This document shows, piece by piece, positions 34,641-44,710 of a stretch of DNA of 64,000 bases. The stretch's first letter is position 1. The number at the start of each line of letters is the position of its first letter. The DNA comes from Ichthyophis bannanicus (taxonomy: Eukaryota; Chordata; Amphibia; Gymnophiona; Ichthyophiidae): positions 1,072,431,640 through 1,072,495,639 of the forward strand of contig CM066031.1 of NCBI GenBank assembly GCA_033557465.1. Direction: 5' to 3'. The notes under the pieces were generated by a model, which worked only from the letters and a program-made list of their open reading frames with translations, did not search any database and was not told where the DNA came from. The position numbers and the translations under genes were made by a program.

Positions 34641-35155
34641 ATAAATATAGGACCCTCATATAGGTTTCTCCAGAAGGTTTCTGTGTCAGCTTTGGTTAGT
34701 GGTATTTTTTGCTATATTAATGTTCTTTCCCAATTCCCTGTAGAGTTGTTTTGGATTTTTCTAAATAGTTTATTTTGATATCTTTCTTTTCTATTTTCTT
34801 CATATTATTGCAGTTTTTGCGTTTCTGCTGCTACTTTCAATTTATTGTTGGAATATATAAATTTCAGGTCTTCTTTTGTTAATGCATCAGGCTTCAGCTT
34901 GTTGTCTTGGCTCTTCCTCAATATCCTCGATGTTCTTAATTCTTTTAGATACCCATCTATCAGGGATACTTCCGCATGCAGTGATTGTATTTTTCCTTTG
35001 ATGCGCTTTTTCCAAGGAGGAACTGTTGTTCTCTTTTTCTTCTGGTCCTACACGTTAGTTGGTAATATTTTTGCAATAATAATTTTAGCCAAATTATTTG
35101 ATTTATTTCAGTGATGTCAATAAATGGTCCCTTTATACTGGATATGGCTTTATTC

Positions 35156-37235
35156 ATAACATAAGAACATAAGATATGCCATACTGGGTCAGACCAAGGT
35201 CCATCAAGCCCAGTATTCTGTTTCCAACAGTGGCCAATCTAGGTCATATGTACCTAGCAGTTTCCCCAAGAGACACAAGTTCCACAATGCTTGTACTGGG
35301 TCAAGCATTGATATCTTCGGTCACTTCTTAATATACCTTTCCTCCAGGAACTTGTCCAAACCTTTTTTAAACCCAGCTACACTAACAGCCTTTACTACAT
35401 CCTCCGGTAACAAATTCCAGAGTTTGATTACACGTTGAGTGAAAAAATATTTTCTTTTATTAGTCTTAAATAGTTTACCCTGTAGCTTCATTGCATGTCC
35501 CCTAGTCTTTCTATATTCTGATAATGTAAACAATCGATCTACGTTTACCCGTTCCACTCCGTTCATTAATTTATAGACTTCTATCATATCTCCCCTCAGC
35601 CGTCTCTTTTCCAGGTTAAAGAGCCCTAACCTTTTTAGCCTTTCTTCATAGGAGTATCCTTCCATCACCTTTACCATTTTGGTGGCTCTTCTCTGAACCT
35701 TTTCTAAAATCGCTATATCCTTTTTAAGATACGGCGACCAGAATTGCACACAATATTCAAGGTGCGGTCTCACCATGGAACGATATAGAGGCATTATAAT
35801 ATCTTTTGTTTTATTTTCCATTCCTTTCCTTATCATACCTAGCATTCTATTTGCTCTTTTGGCCGCCGCTGCACACTGGGCCGAGGGTTTTAACATGGTA
35901 TCCACAATGACGCCTAAATCTTTTTCCTGGGTGGTGGTTCCTAATGTGGAACCTTGCATTGTGTAACCATAGTTTGGGTTGTTCTTCCCTAGGTGCATAA
36001 CCTTGCACTTGTCCACATTAAATTTCATCTGCCATTTTGATGCCCAGTCTTCTAATTTATCAAGATCCTCTTGCAATTTTTCACAATCCTCTTGGGTTTT
36101 AACAACTTTAAATAGTTTGTGTCATCTGCAAATTTGATAACCTCACTCGTTATTCCACTTTCCAGGTCATTTATGAATATGTCAAAAAGCAGCGGACCCA
36201 GCACAGATCCCTGGGGTACACCACTATTCACCTTTCTCCATTGGGAAAATTGGCCATTTAGCCCTACCCTCTGCTTTCTATCTTTTAACCAGTTCCTGAT
36301 CCACAATAGTACACTGCCTCCTATCCCATGACTCTTTAGTTTTGCCAAAAGTCTCTGATGAGGGACCTTGTCAAAGGCTTTCTGAAAGTTCAGATACACA
36401 ATATCAACCGACTCACCTTTGTCCACCTGTTTATTCACTCCTTCAAAAAAACATAACAGATTAGTAAGACAAGATCTTCCTTGTCTAAAGCCATGTTGGC
36501 TGTCTCCCATTAGGTCGTGACTATCTACATGCTGAGTAATTTTATTCTTTATGATGGTTTCTACCATTTTTCCCGGTACTGATGTCAGGCTCACCGGTCT
36601 GTAGTTTCCCGGATCAACCCTGGAACACTTTTTAAAAATTGGTGTTACATTGGCGATCCTCCAATCTTCAGGTATTAGAGATGATTTTAATGATAGTTCA
36701 CAGATTACTGATAGCAGGTCTGCAATCTCATATTTCAGTTCTTTCAACACCCTTGGATGTATACCATCTGGCCCAGGTGATTTGCTACTCTTCAGTTTAT
36801 CTAATAGTTGTAAGACATCTTCCCGATGTATCGATATTTCCTTCAATTCTTCCGCACCTTTAAATACCACTTCAGTCATGGGTAACATCCCTACATCTTC
36901 CTCAGTAAAGACCGAAGCAAAGAATTCATTGTCTCTCCGCTATCGCCTTGTCGCCTCTTAGTGCTCCTTTAACCCCTTTATCATCTAATGGACCAACTGA
37001 CTCTCTCACAGGTTTTTTGCTACGAATGTACTTGAAAAGGTCTTTATTTGGCTTTTTGCTTCCGTAGCAAGCTTCTTCTCAAATTCTCTCTTTGCCTGCC
37101 TTATCAATGCCTTGCATTTGACTTGCCAGTGCTTGTGCTGTTTCCAGGTTTCGTCGTTTGGCTCTTTTTTCCATTTCCTGAAAGATGCTTTTTTGGCAAC
37201 AACAGCCTCTCTGACCTCACCTTTAAACCATCTTA
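35156..37235 (-). mobile_element. CR1 LINE, 5'-truncated, family 2
   Basis: The 3' end on the minus strand reads TTATGTTCTTATGTTATG, an 8-bp tandem tail. The 3' UTR (35156-35320) includes CCATACTGGGTCAGACCAAG on the plus strand. Truncated near 37235, so the endonuclease is missing. Family 2 differs from the CR1 copy at 22519 in its UTR. Related fragments lie at 43985-44710 and 51655-52105. Confidence 0.85.
35321..37235 (-). pseudogene. CR1 ORF2 reverse transcriptase, frameshifted
   Basis: In order from the right: RWFKGEVREAVVAKKASFRK (37200), [14 protein letters not shown] (about 36910), [54 protein letters not shown], motif [16 protein letters not shown] (the usual Asp is Asn here), [13 protein letters not shown] and catalytic [12 protein letters not shown] frameshift near 36052-36076 precedes [20 protein letters not shown]. 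The end has [19 protein letters not shown] and [12 protein letters not shown]. Another frameshift lies near 36935. The motif-A change and frameshifts make it inactive. Confidence 0.85.
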
Positions 37236-38849
37236 ATTTTTATTCTTCTAACCCCAGCATATTCATCTTTTTCCATATGGACTAGGCATTTAATCTTGAA
37301 TTCCTCCACCTCTAGGTCCTCCTCCTCCCTTTCTTCCTCCTCTTCAGTTGATTTGCTGGCCTGTCCTGTATTCATCTCAGTCTCCTGCAGTTCCAGATAT
37401 TTATGCTCCATCTTCCCCTCAGTTGCTCTTTCTTTTTCTGTGTATTCCTTTCTGCTGGTGCTCTCACCTAGATCTCCTCCTCCTCCCTGTAGCTCTTTTT
37501 CCACGGAAGCCCTTAGTTGCTTCAAGATGTTATCACTCGCATACTTCTTTATTTTGGTCTGCAAAATTAATGATCTTAAATTTGTATCTATTGCTTTTTG
37601 CAGTTTTTCGTGTGACAGTTTTCTTTTTTCTTCCAGTTTCTGGCAGATTCTCTTTGTGTGCCCTCTTGATTTAAATATAGGGTTTGTAGCATACAAATAG
37701 CAGTACATTATATCCTCTTTATCTGCAGAAGTTCACTTAACCGTAGTTAATCCTCTTAACTTTTTCATTAATTTCTGTGGTTTCTCTCTTGCCACAGTGG
37801 GTCCAGGAACAGGCTCACTATGGCTTTTATCTGTGGCAGGAATGGTATCTATATATGCAGTGCTTGCACTATCGCAACTACCATCGTTAGCCCTAGTGCA
37901 TAAGATTACTCTTCAATTTTCCACTAAGGGGTATGTTTACTAAATGGCGCTAATGTCGCAGCTGTGAGGTTATCGTGCGATACGTGATGTTATCGTGCGA
38001 TAATGGCGCATTACCGTGCGATAATGTCTGCTGCGGCGGTAAGGTACGCCGAGGGTGGAGTAAGGCTCCCCAGAGGGTGGAGTAAGGCTCCCCAAGGGCA
38101 GAGAGAATGGGTCAATGGGCAGAGAGTGGGCGGGGAGAGGCCCCAGGCACACTATCACCGTGAAATGAAGGTCCGAAAAATAGCGCGAGTGAAAATCTGG
38201 CGTTAGAGGCAAAAGTGAAGGAGAGAGAAACCATTTCAGTCAGCAATGTGCAGCAAAGGCAGGGAGACCAAGAACAGTGATAGTAGTGATACATGTGCTG
38301 CACCACCAGATAGTGCCCAAGTACGAAAGGGCACTATGGTGTGGCTGCACATGGGGTACAGGGGACTGCAGGCGTGACATGCAGTGGGGCAGCTGGGGCA
38401 TAGGGCAGGCTAGGCAGATGCCCAGGTGACACATAGAGAAACAGGACCGCAATATCAGCAACCGATCAAGGTCAAACATGCCCACGAGTGTCTGTGTCCC
38501 ACAGTGTCCCAGGGGATAGTACCTAGCAAATACCCCAAATGGAACAGAACATTGGCAGGTGGTTCCGGGGGGAAGCATGATGTCCATGCAGGCACCCCTA
38601 CCCCAGATTACACACCATAGGCAGCCGCCTCCCGGCAAACTGGATGGCCCGGGACTGCGCACCACCGGCATAAGGGCATTTCAGCATGGTGGCAGAGGGG
38701 TGTCGGTGTTGGGGGGGGCAGTGGCATCTGCCCACAACAGACCAAGGCCAAGTCCTGTCTAGGTGGGTGCCGTGCGCTGCAAAAAAGTCTGACCATCTGA
38801 CGAACAGTAATGGTATACCCAGGGAATGACCTGTCTCTGTGGAACAGTT

Positions 38850-38910
38850 TGGTGCAGTACACCCAGCCAGTGCATCCAGGGGCAGAAGGTCAGAGGTTCA
38901 AGTCCCAGTT
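38850..38910 (+). other. tRNA-like A/B-box module in element A
   Basis: A-box-like GGTGCAGTACACCCAG (38851) and B-box GGTTCAAGTCC (38895-38905). The corresponding positions in B (52447-52506) and C (57387-57450) carry similar pairs. It does not fold into an evident tRNA. Confidence 0.45.
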
Positions 38911-39366
38911 GTGACTCCTGCAGACCATGTCCCATATATTACCCAATACTAAACCATGGTAATAAAGAAGGAACTCTTTGTGCAGATAAAATAAACATGC
39001 CATAAACGCCTATAGTCTACCCTACAGAGCACATTCACCATAGACATGTGCAGTCCCTAGAGCAGAGGCTCCCAACTGCAGTCCCGGAGGGCCAAACACC
39101 ATTCAAGTGTAATGCTGTCCATAAGACATATGCTTGAGATGCATTTGTATGTACTGCCCCCATTGTATGCAAATGTATCCCCTGCATATACATTAGGGAC
39201 AGCATGAAAACTGAATTGTGTTGGGCCCACCAGGACCAGAGTTGGGAACCTCTGCACCAGAGCATTGGCCAGCTCCACTATCCAAAGCCTCATGAAAGGT
39301 CAGGCTGTTGGGCCCTGCGTGGAGCAGCATCTACCAATACTAGAACCTGCATACCTTAGCAATGCC

Positions 39367-39380
39367 GTCATAAACCTTGA
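39367..39380 (+). repeat. Left target-site duplication of the Penelope-like element
   Basis: GTCATAAACCTTGA, repeated without mismatch at 42444-42457. Confidence 0.85.
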
Positions 39381-39427
39381 GTCCAATCAAAATACAAAAC
39401 CCAGCAAACCGGTATTCAAGCAAAGAA

Positions 39428-40112
39428 CAGTCTAAATAATAAAGAATACCTTGATCCCCAAAACAGAAACCAATTCTTGTTTTTGTCGGGCATAAACCGC
39501 AAGAGAAAGAGGGGAAATCCTCTCACTCAGTACAAAAATGCAATGTGTGCCTTTGAGTCAGTCCTGACTCCTGGTGACCCAGAAGCTCCTGGGTTTTCTT
39601 GGTAGTGTCACCAGAAGTAGATTGCCAGGCCTTTTTTCTGAGGCAGTGGAGGGTTAAGTGACTTGCCCAAGGCCACAAGGAGTGCTAGTGGGAATTGAAC
39701 CCTGGTTGCTTGGTTACCAAGCCAGTGTTCTAACCACTAGGCTACTCCTCCACTCCATGCAGTACATGCCCCTTTTAATTGTTTTTATTCAAAACTTCAT
39801 TAAATACATTCCTCTATTTCTCAAAGTGAAAAACCACACTTAGCTGATCGATCATACACGACGTGCACGTTTCGAAGCTGATGCCTCTGTCTCAAGTGCC
39901 CCCGATGTAAAGAACTGCGTCCATTCCTTCAGCCGAACCGACAGAAAACGCCAAGATCTTGGCTGGTGATGTCAGGGATATCTATTCAAAGAGAGGCCAA
40001 TTATAGGAACGCCCACAAGAAAAGAACCAATAGCCTTTAGGGGAAACCCCACTCATCACGGGATCCCCTATGGCTAAAGTAATGAAGCAAATACAAATCA
40101 AAAGTCCAACCA
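39428..40112 (-). repeat. Left inverted arm (pseudo-LTR) of the Penelope-like element
   Basis: Complement of 41988-42443, with a SINE (39535-39759) inserted. Landmarks in common are CAGTCTAAATAATAAAG at the outer end, GATCGATCATACACGACG in the middle and CAAATACAAATCAAAAGTCC at the inner end. Confidence 0.85.
39535..39759 (-). mobile_element. tRNA-derived SINE inserted in the Penelope-like arm
   Basis: Antisense SINE flanked by CAGTACA on both sides (39528-39534 and 39760-39766). The complement reads head AGTGGAGGAGTAGCCTAGTG, A box TAGCCTAGTGGTTAGAA, B box GGTTCAATTCC, core GGGCAAGTCACTTAACCCTC and tail TGACTCAAAGGCACAC. It is missing from the right arm, so it arrived after the Penelope-like insertion. 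Confidence 0.85.
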
Positions 40113-40131
40113 TGTGCTCGTAATTTTAAAA

Positions 40132-40208
40132 GATATGTGTCAGTGTCCCACAACACAATTGCGCCCCCCTTATCTGCATTACGGATCGTGACCGAAGAAT
40201 CATGGGAA
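40132..40208 (-). pseudogene. Inverted N-terminal piece of the Penelope-like RT
   Basis: The minus strand reads KFSHDSSVTIRNADKGGAIV followed by LWDTDTYLLKLRAH. NADKGGAIV is the conserved N-terminal motif of Penelope-type RT. In an intact gene it should lie directly upstream, in the same direction, of the SDEQIYVKLGADPTE at 40231. Here it points the other way and then joins terminal sequence, which marks the inversion and deletion. Confidence 0.75.
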
Positions 40209-42000
40209 AATTTTAAAATTACGAGCACATGTGTCAGATGAGCAGATTTATGTCAAGTTGGGGGCTGATCCCACGGAGATATTAAAGGATGAGATCCACT
40301 CTTTGCTGATGTTGGCATTTTCGAAAGGTTGGATTACTTCACGTGAACTGCGGTTTCTTTTCAATCCTCATCCAAAAGTACCTGTTATTTATTTTGTGCC
40401 AAAGATCCACAAGTCATTGCAGGATCCTCCGGGTCGCCGTATTATATCATGTCGGGGATCGGTTTTGGAGCCGCTCTCAAAGTTTTGCGATGTGTTTCTT
40501 CGGGGGGAAGCGGCTTCAGTACAATCTTTTCTTCGGGATTCTACTCATTTTTTGAGTTGTCTTCAATCATTGGAGTTACCACCGACTGAATGGTTTCTTG
40601 TGACTTTAGAGGTGGTCGCTTTATATACTAATGTGGCCCAGGATGAGGCAATCCATTTACTTCACTCTAAATTTACACAGGTTCCAGCGCGTCTTCCAAA
40701 AGATTTTTTGATGACATTGATTACAATGGTGCTTACTCATAACTATTTCTTGTTTGAGGGTGAATTTTTCCAACAGGTACTTGGGATTGCCCTGGGTGCC
40801 ACCGTGGCCCCTTCGATTGCCACCTTATACATGGCTTATATAGAAGATAGATATATTTTTAATTCTGAGTATTTTGTTAATGTGGCCATTTGGAAAAGAT
40901 TTCTTGATGACATCTTTATTTATCTGGACGTCGGATCAAGCCTCTTTAAATGACTTTATACGTTGGTTGAATACCATTAAGACTCGTATTAAGTACACTG
41001 CACATATTGCATTGGATAAAGTGGAATTTCTCATTATGGTGGTTTATCGGGAGGGAGCTACATTGTTGACCACCTTATACCGGAAGCCGGTACAACGAAA
41101 TAGTTTGTTGAATTATGGGAGCTTTCATCCTGAACCCCTATGGAAAGGTCTTCCATTTGGTCAATTTCTACGGATTCAGCATTTGTGCACTTCGGTTTCG
41201 CAATATCGCCATCATGCGCAGGATTTATGGCACAGACTTGCTTCTAAGGGTTACCCGACATCGGTTATTTCCCGTGCTTATCAGCGAGCATTATATTCCC
41301 ATCGTGAGTGGTATCTGGATACGGTCCAGCCTTTGGCTGCCCCTTCCATTCCTACTTCGTATTACATTACTGGTGTCTTACCTTATATGAGCCATACGGG
41401 GGTGGTTACTTCTATCCTTAAAAAACATTGGTCGGTGTTATCTTTGTGCACCAGTTTAGATAAGCCCTTGCGAGTAGCGTATTCACGGGGTCGTAATTTA
41501 CGTGATCATTTGGTGAAGTCTGTGACCTTGTTAGACCGATCATTACCGCCTGAGAGATGCTCGGGTTCTCATGAAGCGTGTACAGTCTGTAAATATTGTA
41601 CTACTACTCTTTCTGGATCATCGTGGACCGATTTGGCTGGACGCGTTTTTATCGTAGGTGGAAGACCACTTGTGCTTCAAGCTTTGTGATTTATTTGCTG
41701 GTGTGTCCTTGTCCTAAATGGTATGTTGGGAGTACGACCCGGAAGATGCGTGTCCGATTGGGGGAGCATGCCTCACGTATTCGACAAATAATTCTGACTG
41801 CTCCGTTAGTGCAACACTGTCAGGACTTTCATCATGATTTTGATCAATTACGGTGGACTGTGATAGACCATGTGCCACTGGATCCTCGGGGAGGAGATCG
41901 TCAGTCTCATTTACGTAGACTGGCACATCGTTGGATTTATAAATTGCAGACTATCTCCCCTAATGGACTGAATCGGGATATTGAGTGGTTGGACTTTTGA
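40209..42000 (+). pseudogene. Penelope-like reverse transcriptase with GIY-YIG endonuclease, two frameshifts
   Basis: Frame 1 (40209-about 40930): SDEQIYVKLGADPTEILKDE, VPVIYFVPKIHKSLQDPPGR, motif A FLVTLEVVALYTNV (the usual Asp is Glu), GIALGATVAPSIATLYM and catalytic WKRFLDDIFIYL. After a frameshift near 40930: LNDFIRWLNTIKTRIKYTAH, LYRKPVQRNSLLNYGSFHP and a Cys-containing linker CSGSHEACTVCKYC. After a second frameshift near 41655: VIYLLVCPCPKWYVGSTTRK then RVRLGEH, the GIY-YIG nuclease that nicks the target, ending WLDF and a stop. The length and domain order fit vertebrate Penelope elements. The frameshifts and the motif-A change suggest an inactive copy. Confidence 0.85.
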
Positions 42001-42443
42001 TTTGTATTTGCTCCATTACTTTAGCCATAGGGGATCCCGTGATGAGTGGGGTTTCCCCTAAAGGCTATTGGTTCTTTTCTTGTGGGCGTTCCTATAATTG
42101 GCCTCTCTTTGAATAGATATCCCTGACATCACCAGCCAAGATCTTGGCGTTTTCTGTCGGTTCGGCTGAAGGAATGGACGCAGTTCTTTACATCGGGGGC
42201 ACTTGAGACAGAGGCATCAGCTTCGAAACGTGCACGTCGTGTATGATCGATCAGCTAAGTGTGGTTTTTCACTTTGAGAAATAGAGGAATGTATTTAATG
42301 AAGTTTTGAATAAAAACGATTAAAAGGGGCATGTACTGCGTGGGAGTGAGAGGATTTCCCCTCTTTCTCTTGCGGTTTATGCCCGACAAAAACAAGAATT
42401 GGTTTCTGTTTTGGGGATCAAGGTATTCTTTATTATTTAGACT
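41988..42443 (+). repeat. Right inverted arm (3' pseudo-LTR) of the Penelope-like element
   Basis: Begins in the last codons of the endonuclease frame and ends TTTATTATTTAGACT directly at the target duplication. Contains AATAAAAACG near 42308, a possible polyadenylation signal. Confidence 0.8.
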
Positions 42444-42457
42444 GTCATAAACCTTGA
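42444..42457 (+). repeat. Right target-site duplication of the Penelope-like element
   Basis: GTCATAAACCTTGA, identical to 39367-39380. Confidence 0.85.
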
Positions 42458-43618
42458 AGCACGTTCCACATATATCAAGTAGTTGCTATGATTAATGTCA
42501 GATAACAAGCCCCCAAATGAGACACAATGTGTTAACAGAGATCCATCAGAGCAACCTGTCTGATATCTGTGGAGTGTGTCTCGGTTTATGTCTCTGGCAG
42601 TGTTTACCACCCCGGAGAGTGATCCCAAACGTTCATAGCAATGCTTGCACTGTGCCCAGGACTGGTGTGGCGGCCAGGGCTTCCAACCACCTCTATATTT
42701 GCACAGTGCTGAAGTAGGTGTGGGAGTTTGTGTTTGTCTATCAAGTGTTTTGTGGCTGGCCACACCTTGAGGAGCCCACAATGCTTGCACTGTTTCCAGT
42801 GTTAGCCTGCCTATGTGCATAATGAGGAGCAAGGTACTGTGGGTATGGGCCGGACAGGGCAGCCTGGGCAGAATGCATCTGCACAGGGCATATGGCAATG
42901 GCTGGGACATTGTATTGGCTGACCACCACCTGCAGGGACATGGTGACCACAGCATGTCATGCTGGGGGGTCACTTGCACCCTGACTGAGCAGTGACCATG
43001 GCATGGCTAGGTCCCCACTTAGTGCCATACAGTGTTTCCCTCAAGTGATTTCTGGGAGTTTCCCCGGTTGGGGCCCAATCACTGACATACCACCTCTGAG
43101 TGTGCAGTTTCTCCAGGAACATGCACTATGTACTAGCTAGCAGACTATCTGCAGTTAGCGTGTGTATGGCTGGAGCACCTTTCAGGGTGAACACTGACAG
43201 TGCCCACTGCTGGTGAATGTCAGATGGTGGTGAGCGTATACAGGCCTACCGCCTGTCTGCCAGTGCCCTGTGTGATGCAAACAGATCTGCATTCACTGCC
43301 TTGGAGGGTGGCCCTTCCCCTGCAGGACTGGGGTAGCTGGTCCTACAGCCCTTCATCATGTCCCTCCACTGCCGCCATTGCAAAGATGTAGAGTGTGGGT
43401 CTGTTGGTGGCAGATCCTGTCCCCCCACCCTGGCCCTGAGAGGGCGGGTCGTTAGGCACTGCCCCCTGATCCGCATGTGGGTCCAGACACTCCTCCTGCC
43501 CTATAGTAGGCAATGAGGTGAGGGTGTTTCTGCTGGCAGCACAGATTATACAGATGTGTCAGACTGTTACATGCAGCAAAAGAGCTTGCCACAGACAGCC
43601 ATATCAGATGAGACCCCT

Positions 43619-43668
43619 GAGGGATCGAACTCATGACCTCTGGCTTGTTGGTCATTGTATTAACCATA
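43619..43668 (-). other. tRNA-like A/B-box module (antisense) in element A
   Basis: The complement reads GGTTAATACAATGACC, then GAGTTCGATCCC (complement of 43621-43632), close to the B-box consensus GGTTCGANTCC. Similar pairs recur in B and C and in the 318-bp repeat. Confidence 0.45.
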
Positions 43669-43984
43669 TCTATATCTGTGTGTACACTTGCTTACATGTT
43701 GCTTACTTGTTACATGTTACTTATGCTTTTTCAGGCTTTTGCCACCTGTATTGGCAGACGGATATGTTTTTGGGGACAATTCATGACTGATGTATGTTGA
43801 TCCCTCATCATGCACTGCCTAGTGTCTACATGTGACTAGGGCATCTGGGGCGTGCAGCAACAAGTGGGGGGTGGGGGGATACTACATAGTGAACACCATA
43901 CAGCTACAGCACACTATCTCTCCTGCCCATCATCTGTAGACTTGCCAGTGACTTTGGGGTGACATGTGGGTAGCTGGCATGCTC

Positions 43985-44710
43985 AATGTGTTTTCAGTTT
44001 GTTCCCTTAGTGTCTTTGGCTCTCCTTTGCAAGGGTGAGTGCCTCTTTTGGACTCCATTAAGCCATGACTATCCACATGTTCAGTAATTTTATTCTTTAT
44101 AATGGTTTCTGCCATTTTGCCTGGTACAGACGGCAAGCTCACTGGTCTGTAGTTTCCCAGATCACCACTGACTACTCTCCATTCCCCAGGTACTACAGAT
44201 GATTTTAAGGGTAATTCACAGATTACTAAAAGTAGGTCTGCAATCTCATATTTGTTATTTCAGCAGCCTGGGATGTATGTCATCTATTCCAGGTGATTTG
44301 GTGCTCTTTAGTTTATCAAATAGCTTTAATGCATCTTCCCAATTATTGAGATTTGTTTCAATTCCTCTGGTACATCACCTTTGAATATCATTTCTGGCAT
44401 GGGTAAATTTTCACATCTTCTTCAGTAAAGACTAAGCAAAGAATTCCTTCAGTCTCTCCATTATGGTCTTGTCCTGTCTTGGTGCCCCTTTTACCCCCCC
44501 CCCCCCCATCATCTGGTCCAACTGGCTCTCTCACAGTTGTTTAACTACGAATGTACTTGAGAGAGGTTTATTTTGCACTTTTGTTTCCATGGCAAACTTC
44601 TTTTCAAATTCTCTCTTTGCTTGCCTTATCAATTTCCTGTTTTCATCATTTGGCTCTTTTTTTTCATTTTCTGAAGGATTTTCTCTTAGCTATAAGCCTC
44701 TTTGACAGCA
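43985..44710 (-). pseudogene. CR1 family 2 fragment, heavily decayed
   Basis: [20 protein letters not shown] (about 44060-44140) is near-identical to the CR1 at 35156. NEFFA- and GPDG-like pieces follow at 44290-44450. A poly-C run lies at 44497-44508. Truncated at both ends; its left end coincides with the loss of element A. Confidence 0.75.

Larger units (their letters stand above)
32450..37924 (-). mobile_element. R4/Dong-like LINE, split by CR1 and L2 insertions
   Basis: Three minus-strand segments can be read in order. Segment 37236-37924 has the N-terminal motif YATNPIFKSRGHTKRICQKL followed by a charged coiled-coil-like stretch. Segment 34645-35155 includes ADTETFWRNLYEGP. Segment 32450-33884 holds the RT and its C-terminal part. 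Between them lie a CR1 copy (35156-37235, same strand) and an L2 tail (33885-34640, opposite strand). The protein resembles site-specific-type LINEs with a restriction-like endonuclease (R2/R4/Dong group), which usually insert in rDNA or simple repeats. All segments carry frameshifts. The clade call rests on motif memory. Confidence 0.55.
39381..42443 (+). mobile_element. Penelope-like element, head-to-head dimer
   Basis: Bounded by a perfect 14-bp target duplication. The plus-strand copy (about 40209-42443) carries RT, the GIY-YIG endonuclease and a terminal pseudo-LTR. To its left a minus-strand partial copy (39381-40220) carries the RT N-terminal motif (NADKGGAIVLWDTDTYL) fused, after a deletion, to the same terminal sequence. 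The two therefore form inverted repeats of about 455 bp: 39428-40112 (interrupted by a SINE) and 41988-42443. The junction is the palindrome AATTTTAAAATT at 40209-40220. A 47-bp extension lies between the left duplication and the left repeat. Arm identity looks very high, so the insertion is fairly recent. Confidence 0.85.
37928..43984 (+). mobile_element. Harbinger-family element A (right end lost), with nested Penelope-like element
   Basis: Left terminus GGGGTATGTTTACTAAATGG at 37928, preceded by TAA (37925-37927). The interior shares segments with B and C, for example the stretch around AGTGCCCAAGTA-GAAAGGGCACTATG (38310-38340) and the region at 38640-38780. Interrupted by the Penelope-like element (39381-42443). 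No matching right terminus is found before the CR1 fragment at about 43985, so the right end is truncated. No transposase is encoded. A short frame from ATG at 38247 (MCSKGRETKNSDSSDTCAAP) recalls the acidic starts of Harbinger Myb proteins but soon stops. Confidence 0.6.

Noticed and set aside
37296..37700. 134-codon Ser/Phe/Leu-rich plus-strand frame
   Set aside because: Antisense of the charged N-terminal part of the R4/Dong-like LINE.
43619..43668. Functional tRNA gene
   Set aside because: Only A/B-box resemblance; no cloverleaf with proper stems could be drawn by eye.
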